From the NCBI GenBank assembly GCA_003856375.1, contig CP034120.1:4025501-4089500 (forward strand): a DNA stretch of 64,000 nucleotides. The letters are read 5' to 3'. Below are positions 15,817-24,101 of the stretch, in pieces. The stretch is from Glaciecola amylolytica. Lineage in GTDB: Bacteria > Bacteroidota > Bacteroidia > Flavobacteriales_D > Crocinitomicaceae. The position numbers were made by a program, and so were the translations under genes. How positions within the stretch are numbered: position 1 is the first letter of the stretch; every line of letters starts with the position of its first letter. The notes under the pieces were generated by a model, which was not told the DNA's origin, made no database searches, and saw only the letters and a list, made by a program, of their open reading frames with translations.

Positions 15817-18800
15817 TTAGTTCTGTTTACGGTTATAGATTCTTATTCCCTTTTTGTCTGTTTTCGGTGTTGAAATGAAGCCCTTGCCCTGGACCAGACT
15901 AGCAAATACCCAGTTCTGTGCAGTGTCTTTAATGACCGCCTGTTTACCATTACGCTGGATATCGGAGAAACCTTCACCCCATGTGCCAACAATTTCGAAG
16001 AAATCTCTTGAGGGAAAATCAGAGGCCCATTTGATGTACAGATTGACTTTTATGTCAAGGGAAACTAGGGGACACTTAAGTACCGCTTTTTTGATATTAG
16101 TCGAAATCACAAGCTTTCCGCCTTCAAAAATGATATGGCCAATCCTTTTCAGCATCAGAGATTTTGAAATGATTACTGCCGGATCAAGAGTGCCAAGTAT
16201 CTTGTCTTTTTGTTCCAATGTAAATTTGTCACTTTCAAGCGTCGCTATAACTTCGCTGGGATCAAAGGAAAACTTATCAATATTGGACGAAACAAATACT
16301 GGTCTCTTTTCGGCAAGTTTAAACGCCAAGCCATCGAAGTTTTCCTGTAAATAACTGAAATTCTCCGGTGTTACGCTAAATTTTTCCTTATCGATCAACG
16401 CTTCGACCTTCTCGGTATCCAGTTCGGTCACAAAGTTAAGATTGTTGTAGCTGTAGGGAATCCCGTCCAATAACCTGGAGTAAGCGGCATTTTCGATGCT
16501 GTTTTCCATAATTATCGTTTTTCCCAGCTTTTGAATTGCAGGTTTTCCTTTTGGATGATCATTGATGTTAAGTGGGAATGTCGCCAACCGGTTGGCATTT
16601 TCGATATCAGAAACAAAGGATGTGAGGGTTTCGTCAAATTTGTCCTCATTTTCCTCCAGATAATATAGAATATTGTCCCACCGTGGTGTAACCTTGTTGG
16701 CCTTCATCAATTCCCTGTCCATATCGTGGTTACTGATATTAACCAGGTCCGTGATCTTCGTTACAGTCTGTTTAATAATCCCGATCTTGTAACTATTTGA
16801 AATATCCTTGTTGTTAATCAGCTCTGCAAAATGTTTTTCTTCTTCGTGCTTGTTGTCGGGCAATGCGAACCAAACCTCGTCGAGATAACTTTCCATATTT
16901 GCCTCAATATAACTCACCAGTTCTTTAGGGGCGTGGATTTTAATGGTACCATAGTTCATCATACCGAATAACTTTTCGTCCAGTGATCCCTTATATTTCA
17001 TGATCTGCTTAATCATGGTAATATTGATTTGGTAAAGGTTTGTCTTTATAATGAATTCGACCATTTCCCGATGACCAACTTGCAGGTCAAGAACCCCGAA
17101 CTTTACATCAAGGGTTTCCAGAAACCGTTTCGATTTCTCTGTATTGGGCAGTATCGTCAACAGATTACTCCGCTCTTCAAGATCTGTTTTTAGGGTCGAT
17201 ACACTGGCTATTTTTGCCAGGTCTTCTATCTCTGCACCACACTGCAGGAGCAAGGCCAGATAAAAATCCTTCCGCTGATCGGTGATCGTCGACCTGGAGA
17301 TATATCGCCACATTCCCGTCCAATGTTTGGTCAGGTATTTAAAGAACTTGTCAACGTGTGTTGTGCGATCAATGAAGCTTTCAATGAACGAAAATGATCG
17401 CTCGCTTTCATTGGACAGCGTTCTCAGAACCTTGCTGCGCACATTTCCGGAGTATGACGTTGTCATCAGGAATTCAACCAGATCATAGTTCAGCACATAA
17501 TCGTGCTCAAATTCTATCTGTGGGATCTTTGAGATAAGTTTGTCTACCTTTCCCAGTTTATAGTCGAAGTCTAAGTATATATGTGCCTTCACATTAAGGA
17601 GAAACTCGCGGTCAGGTCTGGTTATGCTTCCCTCGTAGAATATCGAAACGTAATCAAGATAGTTTTCATCAATGTAACCTGCCCGCAACAGAATACTGAC
17701 CAGTTGTTGTTGCTTCTGGTCCTTAAATTCAAGCTTAACGAGATCGTTCACCATGAGATCTTTTATCGATCTGTTTTTGAGTTCGTTTTTATGAAATTCC
17801 TTTTCTGTAATGGCCTGCCTCAAAGCTTCTAGGTTATCTTTTTCCGCATCGGACACGATTTTAAGTCTATCAGTGTAGGAGTGTTTGGAATCCACGGACT
17901 TTTGGATCTCGGCAAACTTGACCGACATTGTTTTTGGAATTATATCTCCGAACCTATCCAGGATATTGTACTGCATCTTGTTGTCAATGAAATATTGAAA
18001 GGTAGTTTCGTCCATTGCATTTACGAAAGGGTAGGTACTAGAACCAGCTGCAAAGCTGACGGCATTTGGAAACCGTGACAGATATTCCAGTACATAAAGC
18101 TTTCTTAGCTCGTTGGCGTCCTTCAGTGCAAGTGCCTGCGCTTCCTTGATCTCTTCTTTTAGTGCCTTGATATCATTTTCTACTTCAGTGGAAAGTGTTT
18201 TGACGTAGGTGTTCTTATCATGAAGAGCCTTGTGTAGCTCACCACTTCCATTGCTCAGTTCCACAAAGTCATTTGGATAGATGTTTTTGTAGACAATCAT
18301 GGCAAGTAGCTTGTTCTGGTCCTTTACCGTAAGCTGTATATGGTAAAGATAGTATTCGTTCATGATGTTGTACAGAAGCCGCATGTCGTCAACGAAGAGT
18401 GAAATATCGTCCAATAAGTCTGTTTTTATCGCATAACCATTTGTTCTAACGATATCCAGCAATTTTTCATTGGAATTGGAGGAATTAATCACTGGAATTA
18501 CAGGTATGATGAAATCAAAGAACTTGGTGCGGTCCTTGTCCGTGAACATTTCGTCGCGCACAGCATAGACAAATGTCACATGCCTTTCGATTTTTTTTGA
18601 ATAGTTGATCAGATGGTTCAGTTCGCGAAGTTTTGTAAATATTTCGGTCTGTTGAAAGCGGTCCAGATCCTCAATAATTACTACCGTGTAGTCCGTTACC
18701 TCAAAAAAGTAGAGGATCTCATCAAGGTGTTCATTCAGTATTGACTTGCTGATACTTTCGTCAACGGCGAATTCTGCATCCTGCACGTTGAACTTTTTGA

Positions 18801-19407
18801 GCTGCAGACTGCGCAAGGGTCTGATCGATTTGCTGATGAACAGGTAGGTGCTGTATAATATCGTCCCTAAGGCAAGCAATTGGAATGCTATCAATAGGCA
18901 CTTGACAGGCCGGGTTCCAAAAATCGACCAGAACTGTTCTGAATAAAGCAGGTACATCAGGGCAACTCCGAAAAAGAAAATACCCATTGTAAGTTTTTTG
19001 GCGCTTTCATCGGAAAACCTACGGGTCTTTTTAAAACGTGTGTCCGGGATGTCCTCGTCCTTTTCATGATAGAAGATCTGTTGAAGGATGCTAAGTTCAA
19101 TAAGCCTCAACATGGTCTGTTTAGCCTCGGGAGTTGGTTCTTTTTTATCATGCAGTTCTTCCTTGAAGGTTGCCAGTGAAATATTCAGAAAGACAAGGTC
19201 GCTGTCCGTATTATTGGCTTCAAAAGTTTTCAGTATACTGCTTTTTCCCGAGCCGTAAGGTCCAGTCAGGGCGATGTTCTTGATGTCTTTTTCTCGTCTG
19301 TTCTGCAAAGCCCACAAAAGCGTAGCACTGTAATGACCATTACTGTCTGCATTCGATACTGGAGATAGGGAGTTATAAGGTAGATCGTTTTGAATAGCGC
19401 TATCCAT
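15817..19407 (-). CDS. YobI-type P-loop NTPase (KAP/STAND-related) with two membrane helices
   Basis: This 1196-residue ATPase begins with LPYNSLSPVSNADSNGHYS, like YobI-family proteins. Walker A is GPYGSGKSS (49-57) and Walker B is TVVIIEDLDR (241-250). Between them are two membrane helices (about 141-155 and 169-191), a feature of KAP-family NTPases. Beyond residue 400 the protein is a long helical array of unknown role with no catalytic motif, which could sense a ligand. With the adjacent nuclease it resembles two-gene defence modules in which a large NTPase licenses a nuclease. The GC content is near 45-50% in sampled stretches, against about a third nearby. Confidence 0.75.
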   Translation of the reverse strand: MDSAIQNDLPYNSLSPVSNADSNGHYSATLLWALQNRREKDIKNIALTGPYGSGKSSILKTFEANNTDSDLVFLNISLATFKEELHDKKEPTPEAKQTMLRLIELSILQQIFYHEKDEDIPDTRFKKTRRFSDESAKKLTMGIFFFGVALMYLLYSEQFWSIFGTRPVKCLLIAFQLLALGTILYSTYLFISKSIRPLRSLQLKKFNVQDAEFAVDESISKSILNEHLDEILYFFEVTDYTVVIIEDLDRFQQTEIFTKLRELNHLINYSKKIERHVTFVYAVRDEMFTDKDRTKFFDFIIPVIPVINSSNSNEKLLDIVRTNGYAIKTDLLDDISLFVDDMRLLYNIMNEYYLYHIQLTVKDQNKLLAMIVYKNIYPNDFVELSNGSGELHKALHDKNTYVKTLSTEVENDIKALKEEIKEAQALALKDANELRKLYVLEYLSRFPNAVSFAAGSSTYPFVNAMDETTFQYFIDNKMQYNILDRFGDIIPKTMSVKFAEIQKSVDSKHSYTDRLKIVSDAEKDNLEALRQAITEKEFHKNELKNRSIKDLMVNDLVKLEFKDQKQQQLVSILLRAGYIDENYLDYVSIFYEGSITRPDREFLLNVKAHIYLDFDYKLGKVDKLISKIPQIEFEHDYVLNYDLVEFLMTTSYSGNVRSKVLRTLSNESERSFSFIESFIDRTTHVDKFFKYLTKHWTGMWRYISRSTITDQRKDFYLALLLQCGAEIEDLAKIASVSTLKTDLEERSNLLTILPNTEKSKRFLETLDVKFGVLDLQVGHREMVEFIIKTNLYQINITMIKQIMKYKGSLDEKLFGMMNYGTIKIHAPKELVSYIEANMESYLDEVWFALPDNKHEEEKHFAELINNKDISNSYKIGIIKQTVTKITDLVNISNHDMDRELMKANKVTPRWDNILYYLEENEDKFDETLTSFVSDIENANRLATFPLNINDHPKGKPAIQKLGKTIIMENSIENAAYSRLLDGIPYSYNNLNFVTELDTEKVEALIDKEKFSVTPENFSYLQENFDGLAFKLAEKRPVFVSSNIDKFSFDPSEVIATLESDKFTLEQKDKILGTLDPAVIISKSLMLKRIGHIIFEGGKLVISTNIKKAVLKCPLVSLDIKVNLYIKWASDFPSRDFFEIVGTWGEGFSDIQRNGKQAVIKDTAQNWVFASLVQGKGFISTPKTDKKGIRIYNRKQN

Positions 19408-19690
19408 GGATTAAGTTCAGTTTATGAAATCAAAGATAATTATAGGTTTGCTTGATTACCCAATGGTAAGATGCTAGTTAGTAACAATTTAAAAAAATCC
19501 ATTTTTTTTGTTTGCCATCGGATTCATGTATGTCAGTAATAATGTGGGTTGAGACGGGAATACTGAATATTTAGTGCTGACAGTCCGATTTTAATTGTGT
19601 TTTTTGTATTGGTTTTATCTTAATTTCAACCTCATTATTAGTTACTTAACTCTATTCTCATGAAGACCTTTTCGACCTCTTGCGTGTTGA

Positions 19691-20395
19691 TTACCTTGTT
19701 TTGCGCGCATCTTTTTGCTCATGCACAGATTTGTATGTTTTCCTAAAGTAAACATTCTCATCTTGAAGCTCATCAATGTATTTCTTCGTGTGAATATCTG
19801 TTAAACTTCCATTAAAAAGGTCTTTTTTCACATTTTCAAAAATGCTTTCAACGACTGAAATGTAGGCTGAGAAACTTTCAGAGGGAATCAAATCTTTTGG
19901 AGACCTCCAATAAGATTTAGCTTCATCAAAGTTGACATAGTATCCTCGCTGTCTTACCTTTTCAAGGTCAAAATTAAGAGGCTGTTCAGCTTTGGAAGCT
20001 ACAAAAGCGAGAATAAGAAACGTTCCTATGACAACTAATCCCGCGGAATTCTGCTTTTCTTCTGGAAGTGCATTAATGTTATTGATTATGGTTTTAGAGT
20101 AGAGTTTTATAATTGCTTGATGCTTTATTTTATGATCTTTAAAGAAACTCTCAAGTTCCTTAATTACGATGTGTGGGTTGTGTGCTTTAATCTTTAAATA
20201 TGCTGATTTTGAAAGCTCTTCCAGTGAAGTAATTAAAATGGAAGCCCCATTTCCATTGAATCCCTTTTGGTGACAAGTCTTGGCTATTTCTAATAATGAT
20301 TCAGCATTTTCAAGGGCTAACTCAGCTCCTTCTTGATATTGGGTTTTCTTTAAATTTAGGAGAGAGTTCTTTTTCTTAGTTGTATTACTTTCCAT
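19691..20395 (-). CDS. AbiV-family abortive infection protein
   Basis: This 234-residue protein uses the ATG at 20395 (MESNTTKKK); a TTG nine bases upstream is less likely. It matches AbiV: ALENAESLLEIAKTC, then SILITSLEELSKSAYLKIK, then FFKDHKIKHQ, a HEPN-like helical core. The RQRGYYVNFDE segment followed by a W..P motif is also typical. AbiV was first described as a lactococcal phage-resistance protein that acts through a phage-encoded partner. It sits 30 bases after an Mrr-like nuclease gene on the same strand, so the pair may be co-expressed. Confidence 0.75.
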   Translation of the reverse strand: MESNTTKKKNSLLNLKKTQYQEGAELALENAESLLEIAKTCHQKGFNGNGASILITSLEELSKSAYLKIKAHNPHIVIKELESFFKDHKIKHQAIIKLYSKTIINNINALPEEKQNSAGLVVIGTFLILAFVASKAEQPLNFDLEKVRQRGYYVNFDEAKSYWRSPKDLIPSESFSAYISVVESIFENVKKDLFNGSLTDIHTKKYIDELQDENVYFRKTYKSVHEQKDARKTR

Positions 20396-20425
20396 GAGGT
20401 TCAACTTTTATGAAGTAGTGAAGTG

Positions 20426-21241
20426 TTATCGGATAAATTTACGGTTCTCACCAGTCAGGATGTCGTACATTACAGCTTTGATGTCGGAGTGAATATCAAA
20501 GGTTCGGTTATCTTCAAAACATAGGACATCATACTTAAAATGAATTTCAGAAACTTTAAAGAGGTTGTACTTGGGGTGCAAAACATAGGCTTCCTCAAAA
20601 TGGAAAATATGCTTGTTGTCTTTACTTGGAATTAGTTTATTATTGATTGGTAATCTATCTTGCAGGGATAGCATGTCATCTATTCTTTGACCATTCTTAT
20701 CAACCAAAATGATGTCAGTATTTAATTTTGTGAGAGAACCTGAAAAATTCTCATCTATTTCCTTCACATTTTCGAGACTCCAATCCTTATCAAGACCTAT
20801 AAAACAACTACTTACTTTTACTGGTGTTATTGCCCCATTTATGATTAGATGCTTGGGAATGCCTTGTAAATCTTCCTCTTTTGGAGGTCTAATGACCTTT
20901 AAACCGATATTGTTACTTGATGCGAATTTGATTGCCCCTGTCTGAAACCCCTCTGTGGTTACTATGATTCCTTTTGAGCAACTTAAATCATCTAACACAG
21001 CTTTAAAGTTTCGGATTATTCCAATATTGATTTTCTTGGAGTAACGTTTGCATTCTATAGCAATTGATACTGTTTCGCCAAATTGTTTGTATTGCCAATA
21101 AACATCTACTTGGTGAGTAGCCCCGGATTTGCCTTGAATTTTTTGATTGTGTTTTACCTCAATGTTTTCAACTGTGCCCTGGTTCAATATTTGTTGGTAA
21201 ATATCGCGGATAAATATTTCGTAAGCTGTATTGTGATTCAT
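20426..21241 (-). CDS. Mrr-like restriction endonuclease
   Basis: This 271-residue protein has an Mrr_cat nuclease core: THQVDVYWQ with Asp46, IAIECKRYSKK with the E63-C-K65 pair, and the strand GIIVTTEGFQTGA typical of Mrr. The last 130 residues (after about 140) are beta-rich and unrecognised and could recognise a substrate. Mrr-type enzymes cut modified or foreign DNA, or cut the cell's own DNA when triggered. It is upstream of AbiV on the same strand and looks like the first gene of that two-gene unit. Confidence 0.8.
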   Translation of the reverse strand: MNHNTAYEIFIRDIYQQILNQGTVENIEVKHNQKIQGKSGATHQVDVYWQYKQFGETVSIAIECKRYSKKINIGIIRNFKAVLDDLSCSKGIIVTTEGFQTGAIKFASSNNIGLKVIRPPKEEDLQGIPKHLIINGAITPVKVSSCFIGLDKDWSLENVKEIDENFSGSLTKLNTDIILVDKNGQRIDDMLSLQDRLPINNKLIPSKDNKHIFHFEEAYVLHPKYNLFKVSEIHFKYDVLCFEDNRTFDIHSDIKAVMYDILTGENRKFIR

Positions 21242-21552
21242 GGTTATAAATTCAGAAAACGTTACAAAACAAAGATACAGCCGATTTATTTTTTTATACT
21301 TGTGGAGAAACTTATTACCTATTTTCTTTTTGATAGATTTGTATAAAAATCAGTTTTTTGTACCCTATTTGCACCTCAAAATCATAATTGTTTTAAAATC
21401 AATTGTAGTTACTTTTTTCTTGGAATACTTCCGAAATAGAGTGCATGCCGAAATAATTACCTGATAATAAACTACAACACTACATGAAGTTAGCTGATCC
21501 CAACATGACGAAACATGGAGTGACTTGGAGTTTTACTGGGTTTCAGGAATTT
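21242..21552. other. Intergenic, no gene recognised (about 310 bp)
   Basis: This AT-rich spacer lies between the divergent Mrr gene and the mobile-element protein. Short overlapping frames exist on the plus strand (for example from 21240) but have low-complexity hydrophobic residues and no start support, so they are not called. No tRNA or other RNA gene is apparent. Confidence 0.5.
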
Positions 21553-21592
21553 TAACGCATTCGATGTAAGATTTGGGAGCTTGAATGCGTTA
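21553..21592. repeat. 10-bp inverted repeat over a start codon
   Basis: TAACGCATTC (21553-21562) and GAATGCGTTA (21583-21592) are perfect inverted copies 20 bases apart. The second arm contains the ATG at 21585 of the next gene. It could be a regulator's operator or an RNA hairpin that hides this start; ATG 21600 would be the alternative start downstream. Confidence 0.5.
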
Positions 21593-22436
21593 TAGGATTA
21601 TGGAAGCAAATCACCCACCTAAAGAGTTGTTTTTGAAGGCTCACTCTCGTTTCTATCATTCATTGAAGAAACGATACCTGGATGGTATCGAAAGGGCAAA
21701 CAATAAGGCCTATGCACGAGCATTTTATTTTCAGACATTGTTTGCTGAAAACAAGTCGATCCCCAAGTACTCTGTCTTTTTTCATTTCCTTACCTCCATA
21801 TTTAACCATTACCGGAAAGTGGATCAAAGTCATTCGTTGGAATTGACTCTTGGCAGGCTTTCGGAAATGGAAGAAAGGACCTCAACTATTATCGAACAGA
21901 CGATGATCATCCGGACCACTTTATCGGAAAGATTCTATCAATTGAACGGGCTGTACATTCAAGCGTTAAAAGAGAGTCACACTTCGATTTTAGAACTCAT
22001 CGTCACAGAACAGCGGCTATTAAAATACAGCGAGAAAAAGATCGTGTTACTATTAGCATTGAATAAAGCAGTGCATGAACTTCACGAAGAATTTTCTCCT
22101 TTGGAAGAAGAGATAGAACAACCCATTGAATCAATACTAACACGTTCCCAACAGGTTTTAATATTCCATTACTTCTGCCAATCAAATGGAGGAAAACAGA
22201 AAAAGAACGTCAGTAAATGCGCAGCTGCTTTACATGATTTTTTAGGAATTCCATACACTAAAATCACCAATTCTGATCTATACAAAAAAATGCTTCGTCC
22301 GTTGACATTTTCAAGTCCAAAAACAACACTCCAAAACCTGGAGATTGTCCGGTCCTTTTTTGAAGATTGGGAACTTGTTCCCATAATTTCCTTAATTGAT
22401 TCGGATATTGAAAAAGTTAAAAAGACACTCAAATAA
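21585..22436 (+). CDS. Mobile-element associated helical protein, function unknown
   Basis: This 283-residue mainly helical protein (ATG 21585, or 21600 reading MEANHPPKEL) has no catalytic motif I recognise. Its C-terminal third (QVLIFHYFCQSNGG, then ALHDFLGIPYTKITNSDLYKK) resembles proteins that recur beside integrases and excisionases in Bacteroidota integrative elements, which is recollection by pattern only. It precedes two HTH proteins on the same strand by about 180 bp, so the three probably form the element's excision or transfer control module. Confidence 0.55.
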   Translation: MRYRIMEANHPPKELFLKAHSRFYHSLKKRYLDGIERANNKAYARAFYFQTLFAENKSIPKYSVFFHFLTSIFNHYRKVDQSHSLELTLGRLSEMEERTSTIIEQTMIIRTTLSERFYQLNGLYIQALKESHTSILELIVTEQRLLKYSEKKIVLLLALNKAVHELHEEFSPLEEEIEQPIESILTRSQQVLIFHYFCQSNGGKQKKNVSKCAAALHDFLGIPYTKITNSDLYKKMLRPLTFSSPKTTLQNLEIVRSFFEDWELVPIISLIDSDIEKVKKTLK

Positions 22437-22619
22437 CAGGATATTTTCGTCCCTTTCAGTCCTCTGGATACTTCAAATGTTAAAACTTGGAAAAAGTTGA
22501 ATTTTTGGGGTACCCCAATATTTTTTTGCAGCCTGTTTCTGCCCTATACTTGCTCTAAGCATGGCTCTAAAGCCTGGTACAGAACAAAAAAGTATCAACG
22601 AATTAAAAACACCTTCATC

Positions 22620-22949
22620 ATGGAAACAGTGGTTAAACTCGCAATTGAACGAATGAGCGAGGAAATTGAAAAATTAAAAGCCCAAACCAAGGAGCAGCAG
22701 CAGCGAATTTCCCAATTGGAAAAGATGGGGAACAGGGCAGCGCCTGTTGAAACAAATTCATCCAAGAAAAATGGAGATGAATTGCTGACCAATGAACAGG
22801 TAAAGCAGATTCTAAGCATTGGCAAAAATTCACTCATTAAGTTGGTCCAGAATGGCGAACTAGTCGCCATCCGGCTCAATAAGCGAGCCGTTCGTTTTTC
22901 CAGGGCAGCAATTATGGAATATATAGAAAAGAAACAGGGATCACATTAA
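22620..22949 (+). CDS. Excisionase-like helix-turn-helix protein (first of tandem pair)
   Basis: The ATG at 22620 is chosen; the longer frame starts with unlikely upstream residues. The 109-residue product has an N-terminal coiled coil (EEIEKLKAQTKEQQQRISQL), a linker, then a winged HTH_17/excisionase-type domain (LLTNEQVKQILSIGKNSLIK, ending in RFSRAAIMEYIEKK). Such small proteins bind near attachment sites to bend DNA and favour excision. It is paralogous in layout to the next gene. Confidence 0.75.
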   Translation: METVVKLAIERMSEEIEKLKAQTKEQQQRISQLEKMGNRAAPVETNSSKKNGDELLTNEQVKQILSIGKNSLIKLVQNGELVAIRLNKRAVRFSRAAIMEYIEKKQGSH

Positions 22950-22997
22950 TCCTGGTTTCCACAGAGAGTAGTATCCACCACCGATTAAATCACGAGT

Positions 22998-23330
22998 ATG
23001 GAACTCAAATTAGTGTTGATGGCCTTTGAAGGGCTATCCAAACGGGTTGACGATATCATGAAAGAGAATCAATCGCTCAAAAATGAAATCCGGGATCTGA
23101 GAAAGCAAATCGATTTAAGACCAACAGAATCTTCTGCTCCTGCTTCAGCAACAGAAAGCAAATCAGAGGATGAACTATTGACACTCAAATCAGCAATTTC
23201 ATTATTGAAAATTTCCCGCAGCGGATTTATCCGGATGGTCAACGATGGGATATTCAAACCCATAAAATTAAACCTCCGGACATTGAGGTATTCGAGACAC
23301 GATTTACTCAACTTTATCAACGGCCGATAA
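22998..23330 (+). CDS. Excisionase-like helix-turn-helix protein (second of tandem pair)
   Basis: This 110-residue protein has the same layout as its upstream neighbour: a coiled coil (GLSKRVDDIMKENQSLKNEI), a Ser/Ala-rich linker, then an HTH (LLTLKSAISLLKISRSGFIR, ending LRYSRHDLLNFINGR). The two are probably ancient duplicates that differ mainly in the linker. A strong terminator follows its stop, so the module ends here. Confidence 0.75.
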   Translation: MELKLVLMAFEGLSKRVDDIMKENQSLKNEIRDLRKQIDLRPTESSAPASATESKSEDELLTLKSAISLLKISRSGFIRMVNDGIFKPIKLNLRTLRYSRHDLLNFINGR

Positions 23331-23336
23331 TGAATC

Positions 23337-23372
23337 AAAAAAGCAGGTGTTTAGATTTAACACCTGCTTTTT
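23337..23372. terminator. Bidirectional intrinsic terminator
   Basis: GCAGGTGTT (23343-23351), a 7-base loop and AACACCTGC (23359-23367) form a perfect stem flanked by an A run and a T run. It can end both the plus-strand HTH gene and the minus-strand membrane protein gene that stops at 23,374. Confidence 0.85.
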
Positions 23373-23373
23373 A

Positions 23374-24090
23374 CTATAAACTATTTTTTTCAATCATTTC
23401 AACTGCATCAAGAAGTCGATGTGCGTATGCAAATGCCGGTATTTTAACCCATGACTTTCGTACTTTGATCAACCAAAATAATAGGAAAATCAAAAGAAGA
23501 CCTTCAGCAATGAAAAGTGTTTTTGGAATTGGTGCATTTGGAAATTGAAAGTAGTGATTTATCAAAATTCCAACCATTAATAGAATAATCAATGATATTG
23601 CTGCGCCCTTCATTCCCCATAAATTTCTACGGAACCCATAGTTAATATTTTCACGAAAAATCAAGTGAAATTTACTAGTATCTCGTGTGTTGTTTATTAG
23701 AAATCTTGTCCAGGCCAAATAAACATCATTGGCAGATTCCGGATCCTTTTGCTCTACCTCCTTACTTGGTCTCTGCTCCACGGAGCAAATTAAAAATAGT
23801 GCGTCATGATACCTTTTTTTTGTAAGTTGATCTATTTCATCATTTGACCATCTCAAAAGTTGTGTTGTCGGAGGACCTCCCCATTCTTTCCAAAGTTGTT
23901 TCTCTTTGCGTTTTCCTCCATCTCTTCCAATCTGTGCGAAAAGAAATGCTAAGGCACCTGTGATCCCTACTGAGATTCCAATTTGCATATAGTTTTCAAA
24001 ATGAAGAGAGAATACTATTGCGATTACAATTATCGGTAGGATAAAAAGTAAAACAGGATACGTTCTTGCATTAATTGAATACTTGTCCAT
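23374..24090 (-). CDS. Four-helix membrane protein (candidate effector of the conjugation operon)
   Basis: This 238-residue protein has two N-terminal hydrophobic helices (about 12-28, 36-53), a soluble middle of some 95 residues (EWGGPPTTQLLRWSNDEIDQL, then DTSKFHLIF) and two C-terminal helices (about 158-176, 187-206). No enzyme motif is seen. It is the last gene of the operon, 11 bases after the E2-E1-JAB gene. Small membrane proteins at that place in CBASS-type operons often act as pore or killing effectors, so this is the candidate effector, but it may instead be the modified target. The family is unknown to me; it is not an obvious S-4TM or Cap15 match. Confidence 0.6.
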   Translation of the reverse strand: MDKYSINARTYPVLLFILPIIVIAIVFSLHFENYMQIGISVGITGALAFLFAQIGRDGGKRKEKQLWKEWGGPPTTQLLRWSNDEIDQLTKKRYHDALFLICSVEQRPSKEVEQKDPESANDVYLAWTRFLINNTRDTSKFHLIFRENINYGFRRNLWGMKGAAISLIILLMVGILINHYFQFPNAPIPKTLFIAEGLLLIFLLFWLIKVRKSWVKIPAFAYAHRLLDAVEMIEKNSL

Positions 24091-24101
24091 TAGTTTATTA
24101 A

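Noticed and set aside
21240-21464. 74-codon plus-strand frame in the gap before 21,585
   Set aside because: Low-complexity hydrophobic translation, overlaps the Mrr start, no start support.
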